DNA of 39,926 nucleotides from assembly GCF_000478275.1 (NCBI RefSeq), contig NZ_ASJB01000011.1, forward strand, positions 1 through 39,926, in the 5' to 3' direction. The translations under genes were made by a program, and so were the position numbers. This document shows, in pieces, positions 27,189 through 36,144 of this stretch (position 1 is the stretch's first letter; each line of letters starts with the position of its first letter). The notes beneath the pieces are model-generated. The model searched no databases. It was not told the origin of the DNA and worked only from the letters and a program-made list of their open reading frames with translations. This stretch comes from Amycolatopsis orientalis DSM 40040 = KCTC 9412. GTDB taxonomy: Bacteria; Actinomycetota; Actinomycetes; Mycobacteriales; Pseudonocardiaceae.

Positions 27189-27233
27189 CCCGAAACGAAC
27201 CACGACCATCGCAAAGGTGCGAAAGGAAGTGCT

Positions 27234-29771
27234 GTGCGCAGGAGAATCGTCCGGCTGGGCGCGCTGACGTCCATCATGGCCTTGGGGATAGGAGTTCCCG
27301 TCCCCGCCGCTTCGGGCCAGACACCGATGACCGACTACACGCTCGCCGTCGACGCGGCGGGCCGGGGTGCCACGATCGACCGTTCGATGTACGGCGTCTT
27401 CTTCGAGGACATCAACCGTGCCGCGGACGGCGGGCTGTACGCCGAACTCGTCCAGAACCGGTCCTTCGAATACGACAAGGCCGACAACGCCTCGTACACC
27501 CCGCTGACCTCGTGGGCACCGACGACGTCGGCAGGCGGGGGGAGTGGCAAGGTGCAGGTCGCCGACGACGATCAGCGCCTCAACGAGCGGAACCGGCGCT
27601 ATCTGCGGCTCGATCTTTCCAGTGGTGAATACGGTGTCGCGAACTCCGGGTACAACTCGGGAATCCGTGTCGAGAAGGGCAAGCTGTACGACTTCTCGGT
27701 GTTCGCCCGGACCGACCGGGCGGCGGGGACGCCGCTCACGGCGGCCGTCACCGACCCCGCCGGGAAAGCGCTTGCCGATCCGCTGCGGGTTCAGGTCCGC
27801 GGCGACGGCTGGGTGCGGTACTCGGGCGTCGTGCGGGCACGGGAGTCGAGCGCGCTCGGCAGGCTCGCGCTGACCGCGTCCGGCGGCGGGACACTGCGGC
27901 TGGACATGGTTTCGCTGTTCCCGCGCGACACCTACAAGAACCGGCCCAACGGCATGCGGGCCGATCTCGCGGAGAAGATCGCCGCGCTCAAGCCCGGTTT
28001 CGTGCGGTTCCCCGGCGGATGTCTGGTCAACACCGGCAGCCACCGGGGCTACGAGGCACCGGACTGGGAGCGGAAGCGCTCGTACCAGTGGAAAGACACC
28101 ATCGGCCCGGTCGAGCAGCGCGCCACGAACGCGAACTTCTGGGGCTACAACCAGTCCTACGGCATCGGCTACTACGAATACTTCCAGTTCTCCGAGGACA
28201 TCGGCGCGATGCCGCTGCCGGTGGTGCCCGCGCTGGTCACCGGCTGCGGGCAGAACCGGGCCACCGACGATCCCGCGTTGCTGCGGCGGCACATCCAGGA
28301 CACCCTCGACCTGATCGAGTTCGCCAACGGCCCGGTCACCTCGACCTGGGGGAGGAAACGGGCCGAGATGGGGCATCCGGCGCCGTTCAACCTGACACAC
28401 GTCGGCGTCGGCAACGAGGAGAACCTGCCGGACGAGTTCTTCGCGCGTTTCACGGAGTTCCGCAAGGCGATCGCGGCGAAGTACCCCGGCATCACGGTGA
28501 TCAGCAACTCCGGTCCGGACGACACCGGCGGGACGTTCGACCGGCTCTGGGACCTGAACCGGAACGCGAAGGTCGCCATGGTCGACGAGCATTACTACAA
28601 CAGCCCGCAATGGTTCCTGCAGAACAACCAGCGCTACGACACCTACGACCGCAACGGTCCCAAGGTGTTCCTGGGCGAGTACGCGTCGCTGGACAACAAG
28701 TTCGGCAACGCGCTGGCCGAGGCGGCGTACATGACCGGGCTGGAGCGCAACGCCGACGTCGTCAAGCTCGCGTCGTACGCGCCGCTGCTGGCGAACACCG
28801 ACTACGTGCAGTGGAAACCGGACATGATCTGGTTCGACAACCAGCGCTCGTGGGGATCGGCCAGTTACGAGACGCAGAAGCTGTTCATGACCAACACCGG
28901 CGACCACGTCGTGCCCAGCAAGGCGTCTTCGACGCCGTCGACGGTGGCGCCGATCTCCGGGGCCATCGGGCTGTCGACCTGGGCCACGAGCGCGGCCTAT
29001 GACGACGTCAAGGTCACGTCGGCCGGTGGAGCGCAGCTGTTCTCGGACGACTTCTCCGGTGACGATTCACGCTGGACGAAGGTGGCCGGACGGGGTTCCT
29101 GGGCGGTGTCGAACGGCGCGTACGTCCAGTCCGACCAGACCGCGGAGAACACGCTGGTGACCGCGGGCGATCCGGCCTGGAGCGATTACGACTTCTCGGT
29201 GAAGGCGACCAAGACCGCCGGACGGGAAGGGTTCCTCATCGCGTTCGGGGTCAAGGACACCGGGAACAACTACTGGTGGAACCTCGGCGGCTGGAACAAC
29301 ACCGTCTCCGCCGTCGAGAAGACCGAGGGTGGCGGGAAGCAGACCCTGATCCAGAACGACACCAAGATCGAGACCGGCCGCCAGTACGACCTGCGGGTGG
29401 AGGTCCGCGGCCGTCAGGTGACGCTGTTCGTCGACGGGCAGAAGTGGGGCTCGTTCACCGACGACAAGGTCGCCGAGCCGTTCCGCCAGGTCGTCACGCG
29501 TGACCTCAAGACCGGTGAACTCGTGGTCAAGGTGGTCAACGCGCAGAACGCGGCCGCCCGCACCAAGGTCGACCTCGGTACCCGGGTCCAGCCCGGTTCG
29601 AGCGCACGCGTGACGACGTTGCAGGGCCTGCCCGACGACGTCAACACCGCCTACGCCACGCCGATCGCGCCCCGCGAATCACGGTTCACCGGTGTGGCGA
29701 ACACGTTCAGCTACACCTTCCCGCCGAATTCCGTGACCTTCCTGCGCTTCCCGGCCCGAGTGAGGGGATGA
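27234..29771 (+). CDS. Secreted GH51 alpha-L-arabinofuranosidase with extra carbohydrate-binding-like domains
   Basis: The 845-aa protein has a signal peptide (about 1-28) and removes alpha-L-arabinofuranosyl groups from arabinan, arabinoxylan or arabinogalactan. The GH51 core shows YGVFFEDINRAADGGLYAELVQNRSFEY near the N-terminus, the FVRFPGGCL motif, acid/base E395 in VGNE and nucleophile E482 in FLGEYAS. A jelly-roll CBM-like segment sits between the N-terminal strand and the barrel (about residues 100-225). A second beta-sandwich (about 590-760, DDFSGDDSRWTKVAGRGSW...) is inserted in the C-terminal part, making it much longer than the ~500-aa cytoplasmic GH51 enzymes. GTG at 27234 has AAGGAAG 4 nt upstream. 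Its stop overlaps the next ATG. Confidence 0.94.
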   Translation: MRRRIVRLGALTSIMALGIGVPVPAASGQTPMTDYTLAVDAAGRGATIDRSMYGVFFEDINRAADGGLYAELVQNRSFEYDKADNASYTPLTSWAPTTSAGGGSGKVQVADDDQRLNERNRRYLRLDLSSGEYGVANSGYNSGIRVEKGKLYDFSVFARTDRAAGTPLTAAVTDPAGKALADPLRVQVRGDGWVRYSGVVRARESSALGRLALTASGGGTLRLDMVSLFPRDTYKNRPNGMRADLAEKIAALKPGFVRFPGGCLVNTGSHRGYEAPDWERKRSYQWKDTIGPVEQRATNANFWGYNQSYGIGYYEYFQFSEDIGAMPLPVVPALVTGCGQNRATDDPALLRRHIQDTLDLIEFANGPVTSTWGRKRAEMGHPAPFNLTHVGVGNEENLPDEFFARFTEFRKAIAAKYPGITVISNSGPDDTGGTFDRLWDLNRNAKVAMVDEHYYNSPQWFLQNNQRYDTYDRNGPKVFLGEYASLDNKFGNALAEAAYMTGLERNADVVKLASYAPLLANTDYVQWKPDMIWFDNQRSWGSASYETQKLFMTNTGDHVVPSKASSTPSTVAPISGAIGLSTWATSAAYDDVKVTSAGGAQLFSDDFSGDDSRWTKVAGRGSWAVSNGAYVQSDQTAENTLVTAGDPAWSDYDFSVKATKTAGREGFLIAFGVKDTGNNYWWNLGGWNNTVSAVEKTEGGGKQTLIQNDTKIETGRQYDLRVEVRGRQVTLFVDGQKWGSFTDDKVAEPFRQVVTRDLKTGELVVKVVNAQNAAARTKVDLGTRVQPGSSARVTTLQGLPDDVNTAYATPIAPRESRFTGVANTFSYTFPPNSVTFLRFPARVRG

Positions 29772-31249
29772 CCATGACGATCGACCGACGCGACCTGTTC
29801 AAAGCGGGTGGCGGGCTGCTGGCCGCCACCGCCGTCGGCACGCTGACCTCGGCGGTCACCGCGACGGCGACCGCCGCTGCGGCCGAAGCCGCTCCGGCCC
29901 GGCTGACCACCCGGAACCCGCTGGTCGAGCAGCGGGCGGACCCGTTCATCACCCGGCCGGTGAACGGGATGTACTACCTCACCGGCTCGGTGCCCGAGTA
30001 CGACCGGATCGTCGTGCGCGGCTCCGCCACCATCGACGGCCTGGCCACGGCCAGGGAGAAGACGATCTGGCGGCGTCCGTCGTCCGGCAAGATGGGCGGG
30101 CACATCTGGGCGCCGGAACTGCACCGGATCGACGGGCGCTGGTACGTCTACTTCGCCGCCGGCGATGCGGACGACGTGTTCCGTATCCGGACGTACGTGC
30201 TGGAGTCCACTTCGGACGACCCGAGGGCCGATACCTGGGTGCTGCGCGGGCAGATGGTGACCAAGTGGGACACCTTCACCCTCGACTCGACGACGTTCGA
30301 ACACCGGGGCAAGCGGTATTTCGCCTGGGCGCAGAGCGAGCCCGGGATCGCGACCAACAGCAATCTGTATCTGGCCGAGATGGCGTCGCCGCTGGCGCTC
30401 AAGGGCGACCCTGTCCGCCTCGCGGTGCCGACGCTGCCGTGGGAGATCCAGGGGTTCAAGGTCAACGAGGGACCGGCCGTGCTCATCCGCAACGGGCGGG
30501 TCTTCATGACCTACTCGGCGAGTGCCACCGATTCCCGGTACTGCATGGGGCTTCTCACCGCCGACGAGCGATCGGATCTGCTCGACCCGCGGTCGTGGAC
30601 GAAGTCGCCGCAGCCGGTGTTCACCACCAACGAGGCCACCCGGCAGTACGGGCCAGGGCACAATTCGTTCACCGTCGCCGAAGACGGGGTGACCGACGTA
30701 CTCGTCTACCACGCCCGCGACTACCGCGACATCACCGGAGATCCGCTGTACGACCCGAACCGGCACACCCGGGTCCAGCGGCTGTACTGGAACAATGACG
30801 GCACCCCGAGTTTCGGCGTCCCGGTCGGCAAGGGCGGTCCGTGCCTGCGACTGTCTCCTTTGGACGCTCCCGCGTCCTATGTGCGGCACTACGAATACCG
30901 GCTGCGCGCCGACGGTGACGTGCGAGAACTCGCCGATTCCCAGTTCCGGATCGTGGCGGGTTTCCGCGGTGCCGGAAGTTTGGCGTTGCAGTCGGTGAAC
31001 TTCCCGGACCGCTACGTCCGGGTGGTGGACGGTTCGACCGTGCGGATCGATCCGTACGACGAAAGCGACGCGTATGGCCGGGCGGCGAGTTTCACCCAGG
31101 TGCCGGGTCTCGCTGACCCGCAGGCGGTGTCGTTCCGCCTGTCCGGTGATCCTGCCACCTATTTGGCCCACGACAATGGAAGGATCTTGCCCTTCCGTCC
31201 CGGTACCGGGGTGCGGGATCGTCAACGGGTCAGCTTCCGGCTCAGCTGA
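29768..31249 (+). CDS. Tat-exported GH43 exo-arabinofuranosidase with CBM42
   Basis: The 493-aa protein has a twin-arginine-type signal (DRRDLFK, R7-R8, followed by an Ala/Gly-rich hydrophobic stretch to about 42). The GH43 five-bladed propeller (about 48-360) has catalytic acids at D58 (RADPF), D173 (LDSTTF) and E234 (VNEGP). The C-terminal beta-trefoil (about 365-493; SLALQSVNFPDRYVR, FRLSGDPATYLAHDNG) matches the arabinofuranose-binding CBM42/AbfB family. This domain pair is known from Streptomyces exo-1,5-alpha-L-arabinofuranosidases that shorten arabinan chains. The ATG at 29768 overlaps the GH51 stop; a second ATG at 29774 is an alternative start. Confidence 0.93.
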   Translation: MTMTIDRRDLFKAGGGLLAATAVGTLTSAVTATATAAAAEAAPARLTTRNPLVEQRADPFITRPVNGMYYLTGSVPEYDRIVVRGSATIDGLATAREKTIWRRPSSGKMGGHIWAPELHRIDGRWYVYFAAGDADDVFRIRTYVLESTSDDPRADTWVLRGQMVTKWDTFTLDSTTFEHRGKRYFAWAQSEPGIATNSNLYLAEMASPLALKGDPVRLAVPTLPWEIQGFKVNEGPAVLIRNGRVFMTYSASATDSRYCMGLLTADERSDLLDPRSWTKSPQPVFTTNEATRQYGPGHNSFTVAEDGVTDVLVYHARDYRDITGDPLYDPNRHTRVQRLYWNNDGTPSFGVPVGKGGPCLRLSPLDAPASYVRHYEYRLRADGDVRELADSQFRIVAGFRGAGSLALQSVNFPDRYVRVVDGSTVRIDPYDESDAYGRAASFTQVPGLADPQAVSFRLSGDPATYLAHDNGRILPFRPGTGVRDRQRVSFRLS

Positions 31250-31271
31250 ACTCTCTGGGAGGTCGAACGCA

Positions 31272-34200
31272 GTGCTGCGAACACGCCCCATGGTTCTGGT
31301 ACTGGCGATGCTCGCCGGTACCCTCGTCGCGGCCGTCCCGTCGGCCGCGGCCGACGGACCACCCGCCGACGTCCAGTCCTATCTCGACGATCCACGGAAG
31401 GTGTCCGAGGGACAGGAACCACCGCACGCCTATCTGCGCCCGTACGCGGACGTTTCCGCCGCCGCCCGCCGCGACGAACGCTCCCCGTACACGATGTCGC
31501 TCGACGGCAAATGGCGGATCGCGATGGCGGACAATCCGTCCCAGGTCCCGGCGGGCTTCCACGAGGACGGCTACGACGCGTCACGCTGGCGTGAGGTGTC
31601 CGTGCCGCATACGTGGCAGACCGACGGTCTGGACCACCCGATCTTCCGCAACATCGCCACCGAGATCCAACCGGATGACCCGCCCCGCGTCCCGCGTGAC
31701 GTCAACCCGACCGGTGCCTACGTCCGCGACTTCCCCTTGCCGTCGGACTGGACGCAGCGGAAGACGTTCCTGCGGTTCGACGGCGTCACGTCGGCGTACT
31801 TCGTCTGGGTCAACGGGAAGTACATCGGCTACGACCAGGGCGGGTACACCCCGGCCGAGTTCGACATCTCGGCGGCGCTGCGACCGGGGCCGAACCGGAT
31901 CGCCGTGCAGGTGCACCGCTGGAGCGCGGGCGCCTATCTGGAGGACGTCGACCAGTGGCGGTACTCCGGCATCTTCCGGTCGGTGACCCTGCATTCGGCG
32001 CCGGGTACGTTCATCCAGGACGTCGGGCTGACGACCGACCTCGACGCGACCTACACCGACGCCACGCTCAAGGCCGCGGTCGAGGTGGCCACCAAACCCG
32101 GTGGGACGACAGGCAAGCACCGGGTCGGCCTGAGCCTGCGCGACGCGGCGGGCAAGGAGGTCGGGGTGACGAACGGGGAAGTCGATCCGGGTGGTAAGAC
32201 CACGCTGAGCCTGCCTGTCCGCAATCCCGCGAAGTGGTCCGACGAGACGCCGAACCTGTACACGGCCGTCCTCACACTGACCGCACCCGACGGCCGGATC
32301 ACGCACATCACCAGTGAGACCGTCGGCTTCCGTGAGATCGAGATCCGCGACAAACAGGTGCTGGTCAACGGAAAGCGCTTACTGTTCAAGGGCGTCAACC
32401 GGGCCGAGACCGATCCCGACCACGGCAGGCATGTGCCCCGCCGCGCCCAGGAACGCGATGTCGCGCTGATGAAGCAGCTCAACGTCAACGCGGTCCGCAC
32501 GTCGCATTACCCCTCGGACCCGTACTTCTACGAACTGGCCGACCGGCACGGCCTGTGGATCGACGACGAGATCGACATCGAGACCCACAACCACGAGAAC
32601 TGCGCGAACTACTGCCAGGCGAACGACCCGGCCTGGCGGGACGCGTTCTTCGACCGGATGATCGGCATGGTCGAACGGGACAAGAACCATCCGAGTGTCT
32701 TCCTCTGGGACACGGGGAACGAAGCCGGTCTCGGTGCGCATCACTTCGCGCTGGCCGAATGGCTGGACGCGAACGAGCCGACCCGGCCGATCTACCACCA
32801 GTCGAACAACCCGGACGGCGACGCTCCCTTCGCCGACGTCTGGGGGCCGCGCTATCCGTCTCCGGAGAAGTTCGCGGAGCAGGCGAAGAACACCACCAAA
32901 CCGCTGATCTTCGGCGAGTACGCGCACGCGATGGGCAACAGCCTGGGGAACTTCCGGGAGTTCTGGGACACCATCCGAGCGAATCCCCAGACCCAGGGCG
33001 GATTCATCTGGGACTGGGCGGAACAGAACATCCGGCAGCCGATCCGGATCACCCCTGACTCCTCCGGCAACGACATCTCGGCACACGTGACCGGGAAGCC
33101 GGATCTGATCGAAGGCCATCGCGGCAAGGCGCTGGCACTGTCCGGATTGGACGATTTCGTCGAGGTCTACCGTGACCGGAAACTCGACATCACCGGCAAG
33201 GCGCTCACCCTCGACGCGTGGGTGAAGCCGGGGAAGTGGACCGGCGATTTCCGCATCCTCGGGAAGGGCGACCATCAGTACGCGCTCAAGATGAAGACGC
33301 AGGACACCCTGGAATTCTTCATCCACAGTGGAACGTGGCAGGCCGTCCAGGCCAAGGTACCCGCCGACTTCTACGGCAACTGGCACAGGGTGAGCGGCAC
33401 CTACGATGGCACGGCCCTGCGGTTGTACCTCGACGGCAAGGAGGTCGGGAGCAAACCGTTCACCGGCGCGATCGATCCGTCGTCGGCCGAGGTCAACATC
33501 GGCCGCGATTTCGAAACCTCGTGGAACGACCCGTCTTCGATCGGGTGGATGGGGCGCGGCGCGGTCGACGATGTCCGCATCTACGACAAGCCGCTTTCCG
33601 CCACGGACCTGTCCGGTGCCGCACCGGCCGGTGGAGCGGTGCTGGCGCTGGACTTCGACAGCGTCACCGATCGCGGCGAGCATCTCTCGTACGGGTCGAG
33701 TCTGTCCGGTGTGGACGGTCTGATCGGTTCGGATCGCTCGGCGCAGCCGGAGACCGCGCAGATGGCGTGGGCCCACCAGCCGCTCCGCTTCGCCTACTCC
33801 GGTGGCGCGCTGTCGGTGACCAACGAGCGGCAGTTCAAGGGCACCGACGAGCTGAACCTGCGGTGGCGGATCCAGGAAGGCTCCAGGATCGTCGCCCGTG
33901 GCGAGCAGCCGTTGCGCGTCGGCGCGGCGTCGACGGGGAAGATCTCCTTGCCCGTACCGGCGAATCCGGCCGATCGGGAGCGGTTCCTCACCGTCGAGGC
34001 GGTGACGACCCAAGGCGAACCGATGCTCGCGCGAGGGCACGTGCTGGCGCACGACCAGTTCTCCTTGGGCGGCAAGCGGATTCCGGGTCTGGACCGCTCG
34101 CCGCTCGACGGGAAGTCCGTTGACGTCGCCGAGGACGCGGGTTCGGTGACGGCGTCCGCGGCCGGCGTCACGTACAAACTGGACAAGAACACGGGGACGT

Positions 34201-35021
34201 TGTCGTCCATCCGGCACCAGGGCAAGGAACTGCTGAGCGGCGGGCCGAAGCTCGACGCGTGGCGCGCGCCGATCAGCAACGAGACCTTCGCCTGGGGCCG
34301 CGCCGAAGGTGAGGACTGGCGCAAGGCCGGACTGGACCGGCTGAAGACCACGGTCACCGGCGTCCGCGTGGAGAAGGACGGCTCGCGGAGCGCGCGGGTT
34401 ATCGTGGACAGCCGGGTCGCGGCGCCGGACGTCGCCGGGGCGTGGTTCGACCAGACGATGACCTACACCGTGGACCGGACCGGGACGCTGAGCCTCGGCA
34501 ACAAGGTGGTGCCGCAGGGCAGCGTGCGCACCCTGCCGTATCTGCCGAGGATCGGGGTCTCGCTGGCGGTGCCGGATTCCTACGACCGGTTCGCCTGGTA
34601 CGGGCGGAAGGCCGAGAGCTACGTCGACCGGAAGGACGGGACACCGATCGGCGTCCAGTCCAGCACGGTGGACCAGCAGTACGTCGACTACCACCGGCCG
34701 CAGGACCACGGCAACCACACTGACAGCAGGTGGGCGCTGCTCACCGACGGCCGGACCGGCGGACTGCTGGTCGGGGGAGCGAACGACGTCAGCGTGACGC
34801 CGTTCGACGACCTCGACCGGGCGGCGTACCCGTTCCAGTTGCAGCGCAACCAGGGCTGGTTCACGCTGCACGCCAGTCACGCTGTCACCGGTGTGGGGGA
34901 CACGCCCAATCCGGTCCGTGAGCGCAGTCAGGTGCAGCAGGACCGCACCTACGAGTACACGCTGTCACTGCGGCCGCTGACTTCGCAGGAAGCGCGGGCG
35001 GGGCTGCCCAACGGAGGGTGA
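31272..35021 (+). CDS. Large secreted GH2 beta-galactosidase-type enzyme with inserted LamG domain
   Basis: The 1249-aa extracellular LacZ-like enzyme has a signal peptide (about 1-27). A sugar-binding jelly-roll and Ig-like domain follow (about 60-350), then the TIM barrel with acid/base E484 (WDTGNEAG) and nucleophile E549 (FGEYAHAMGN). A LamG/concanavalin-like domain is inserted after the barrel (about 610-790; LTLDAWVKPGKW...WHRVSGTYDGTALRLYLDGKEV). Ig-like and beta-galactosidase small-chain domains complete the protein (about 950-1240). It probably removes terminal beta-D-galactose, or the similar alpha-L-arabinopyranose, from arabinogalactan side chains, which fits an arabinose operon. 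GTG at 31272 has GGGAGG 9 nt upstream; a longer frame overlaps the GH43 gene. It is last gene of the operon, before a strong hairpin. Confidence 0.93.
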   Translation: MLRTRPMVLVLAMLAGTLVAAVPSAAADGPPADVQSYLDDPRKVSEGQEPPHAYLRPYADVSAAARRDERSPYTMSLDGKWRIAMADNPSQVPAGFHEDGYDASRWREVSVPHTWQTDGLDHPIFRNIATEIQPDDPPRVPRDVNPTGAYVRDFPLPSDWTQRKTFLRFDGVTSAYFVWVNGKYIGYDQGGYTPAEFDISAALRPGPNRIAVQVHRWSAGAYLEDVDQWRYSGIFRSVTLHSAPGTFIQDVGLTTDLDATYTDATLKAAVEVATKPGGTTGKHRVGLSLRDAAGKEVGVTNGEVDPGGKTTLSLPVRNPAKWSDETPNLYTAVLTLTAPDGRITHITSETVGFREIEIRDKQVLVNGKRLLFKGVNRAETDPDHGRHVPRRAQERDVALMKQLNVNAVRTSHYPSDPYFYELADRHGLWIDDEIDIETHNHENCANYCQANDPAWRDAFFDRMIGMVERDKNHPSVFLWDTGNEAGLGAHHFALAEWLDANEPTRPIYHQSNNPDGDAPFADVWGPRYPSPEKFAEQAKNTTKPLIFGEYAHAMGNSLGNFREFWDTIRANPQTQGGFIWDWAEQNIRQPIRITPDSSGNDISAHVTGKPDLIEGHRGKALALSGLDDFVEVYRDRKLDITGKALTLDAWVKPGKWTGDFRILGKGDHQYALKMKTQDTLEFFIHSGTWQAVQAKVPADFYGNWHRVSGTYDGTALRLYLDGKEVGSKPFTGAIDPSSAEVNIGRDFETSWNDPSSIGWMGRGAVDDVRIYDKPLSATDLSGAAPAGGAVLALDFDSVTDRGEHLSYGSSLSGVDGLIGSDRSAQPETAQMAWAHQPLRFAYSGGALSVTNERQFKGTDELNLRWRIQEGSRIVARGEQPLRVGAASTGKISLPVPANPADRERFLTVEAVTTQGEPMLARGHVLAHDQFSLGGKRIPGLDRSPLDGKSVDVAEDAGSVTASAAGVTYKLDKNTGTLSSIRHQGKELLSGGPKLDAWRAPISNETFAWGRAEGEDWRKAGLDRLKTTVTGVRVEKDGSRSARVIVDSRVAAPDVAGAWFDQTMTYTVDRTGTLSLGNKVVPQGSVRTLPYLPRIGVSLAVPDSYDRFAWYGRKAESYVDRKDGTPIGVQSSTVDQQYVDYHRPQDHGNHTDSRWALLTDGRTGGLLVGGANDVSVTPFDDLDRAAYPFQLQRNQGWFTLHASHAVTGVGDTPNPVRERSQVQQDRTYEYTLSLRPLTSQEARAGLPNGG

Positions 35022-35027
35022 TCTCAG

Positions 35028-35077
35028 GTCTCGTGAGTGGTGATGACGGTTCTAACCGTTATTACCACTCACGAGAC
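35028..35077 (+). terminator. Long hairpin closing the arabinan operon
   Basis: 24-nt arms (35028-35051 with 35054-35077) pair throughout if two G-U pairs are allowed. The stem begins 6 nt after the GH2 stop, with hardly any loop. It is a bidirectional-looking structure without a U-tract. The G/A differences between arms would give better pairing in RNA than in DNA. Confidence 0.75.
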
Positions 35078-35135
35078 GAGACACCGGCCGGTCGCTCTCG
35101 CTAGTCTCGGTCCGACTGCGAGGAGGACTGACTTC

Positions 35136-35540
35136 ATGGCGGAATGGGCCGATCTGGTCGCGTTCGTACGGCACGAATACCGGGTCATCCGGGACGAACC
35201 GGACGAAATCCGGATCCGGTTGTCCTACGGGGACGACGACTACGAAGAGCGGGCCCAGACCGTGGTCATCGCGCGCGAGATCTTCGACCGCCGCGAGGAC
35301 TGGGTGCAGATCGCGACGCCGTTCGCGCGCGTCGACGAGGTCGACCTGGCCACCGTCCTGACGGAGATCGGCAACACGATCGTCGTCGGGGGACTGGTGG
35401 TGATGGGCGAACACCTGGTGCTGCGCCATTCCCTGCCGCTGGTGAACCTCGACATCAACGAGTTCACCGACCCGCTCGAACTCGTCGCGGGCTCGGCGGA
35501 AGTGCTGGAGCAGCAGTTCACCGGACGCGACGACTACTGA
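35136..35540 (+). CDS. YbjN-like small protein
   Basis: The 134-aa acidic cytoplasmic protein resembles the YbjN / type III secretion chaperone-like fold common in actinobacteria (VTIATPFARVDEVDL-type core: WVQIATPFARVDEVDLATVLTEIGNTIVVGGLVVMGEHLVLRHSLPL). Function in actinobacteria is not established. AGGAGG stands 9 nt before the ATG. The last 23 nt overlap the 3' end of the convergent zinc-ribbon gene. Confidence 0.8.
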   Translation: MAEWADLVAFVRHEYRVIRDEPDEIRIRLSYGDDDYEERAQTVVIAREIFDRREDWVQIATPFARVDEVDLATVLTEIGNTIVVGGLVVMGEHLVLRHSLPLVNLDINEFTDPLELVAGSAEVLEQQFTGRDDY

Positions 35541-36105
35541 GCCCGGGGCGCGGCCGGCGTGTTCCTCGGTGTTTCGCGAGGACTTCCTCGAAGGAGGTCA
35601 CGCGTTCGCATTCGTCCTCGGTGAGCTTGTCGATTGCCGCTCGGTAGGCCTGCGCCCGGGCCGTGCTGGGCAGCTCGCCGTCGAGAAGAGACGGCAGCCC
35701 GAGTTCGAAGCCGCAGCGGGCCCGCACTCCGTAGCGGTGCCGGGTACGGGCGACGGCCGTGGCGACGCGGAGCCCGTGCTCGGTGCCCCGCGGCGTCGCG
35801 GGCCTGTCGATCTCGATGGCCGCGAACCGGAAACCGTCGGCCTGGTCGCATTTCCCGCACCCGGTCGGACCGGAACCGAGCTCGTTACCGCAGTCAGTAC
35901 ACCGCAACCGGCGTAGCGCGGCGTCGACCACTCGCCATCGAAAGGCGGACGTATCGGCGACGACCATTTCGGCGAGCTCGGTTTCCTCGCGTGTTCCGGC
36001 GGCGACGCCGTACTCGGCGAGGAACCGCCGCCAGCATTCCTCGATACTCGCTTCGACGGCCGCCAAGGCTTCGGCGGGATGGCCGCCGCGTGGAAGAGCG
36101 GTCAT
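35518..36105 (-). CDS. Hypothetical protein with a four-cysteine zinc ribbon
   Basis: The 195-aa protein is soluble and mostly helical. A central treble CxxC pair (C69, C72, C83, C86; CTDCGNELGSGPTGCGKC) looks like a zinc ribbon. An Arg-rich C-terminal tail (residues about 180-195) could contact nucleic acid, but it also falls in the overlap with the convergent gene, where composition is constrained. The ATG at 36105 has only a weak AGGG about 8 nt upstream. I recognise no named family. Confidence 0.75.
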   Translation of the reverse strand: MTALPRGGHPAEALAAVEASIEECWRRFLAEYGVAAGTREETELAEMVVADTSAFRWRVVDAALRRLRCTDCGNELGSGPTGCGKCDQADGFRFAAIEIDRPATPRGTEHGLRVATAVARTRHRYGVRARCGFELGLPSLLDGELPSTARAQAYRAAIDKLTEDECERVTSFEEVLAKHRGTRRPRPGLSSRRVR

Positions 36106-36144
36106 GACGGGGACCCTAGACCGCGTACCGCCGGATCGCGATCG

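Noticed and set aside
25899..28907. 1002-codon open frame on the minus strand
   Set aside because: It spans the EEP and GH51 genes in antisense and has the Arg/Val/Gly-rich composition of GC shadows. The plus-strand genes have catalytic motifs, signal peptides and ribosome sites.
32379..34880. 833-codon open frame on the minus strand
   Set aside because: It is antisense to the GH2 gene, whose catalytic motifs are intact. It has no start signals.
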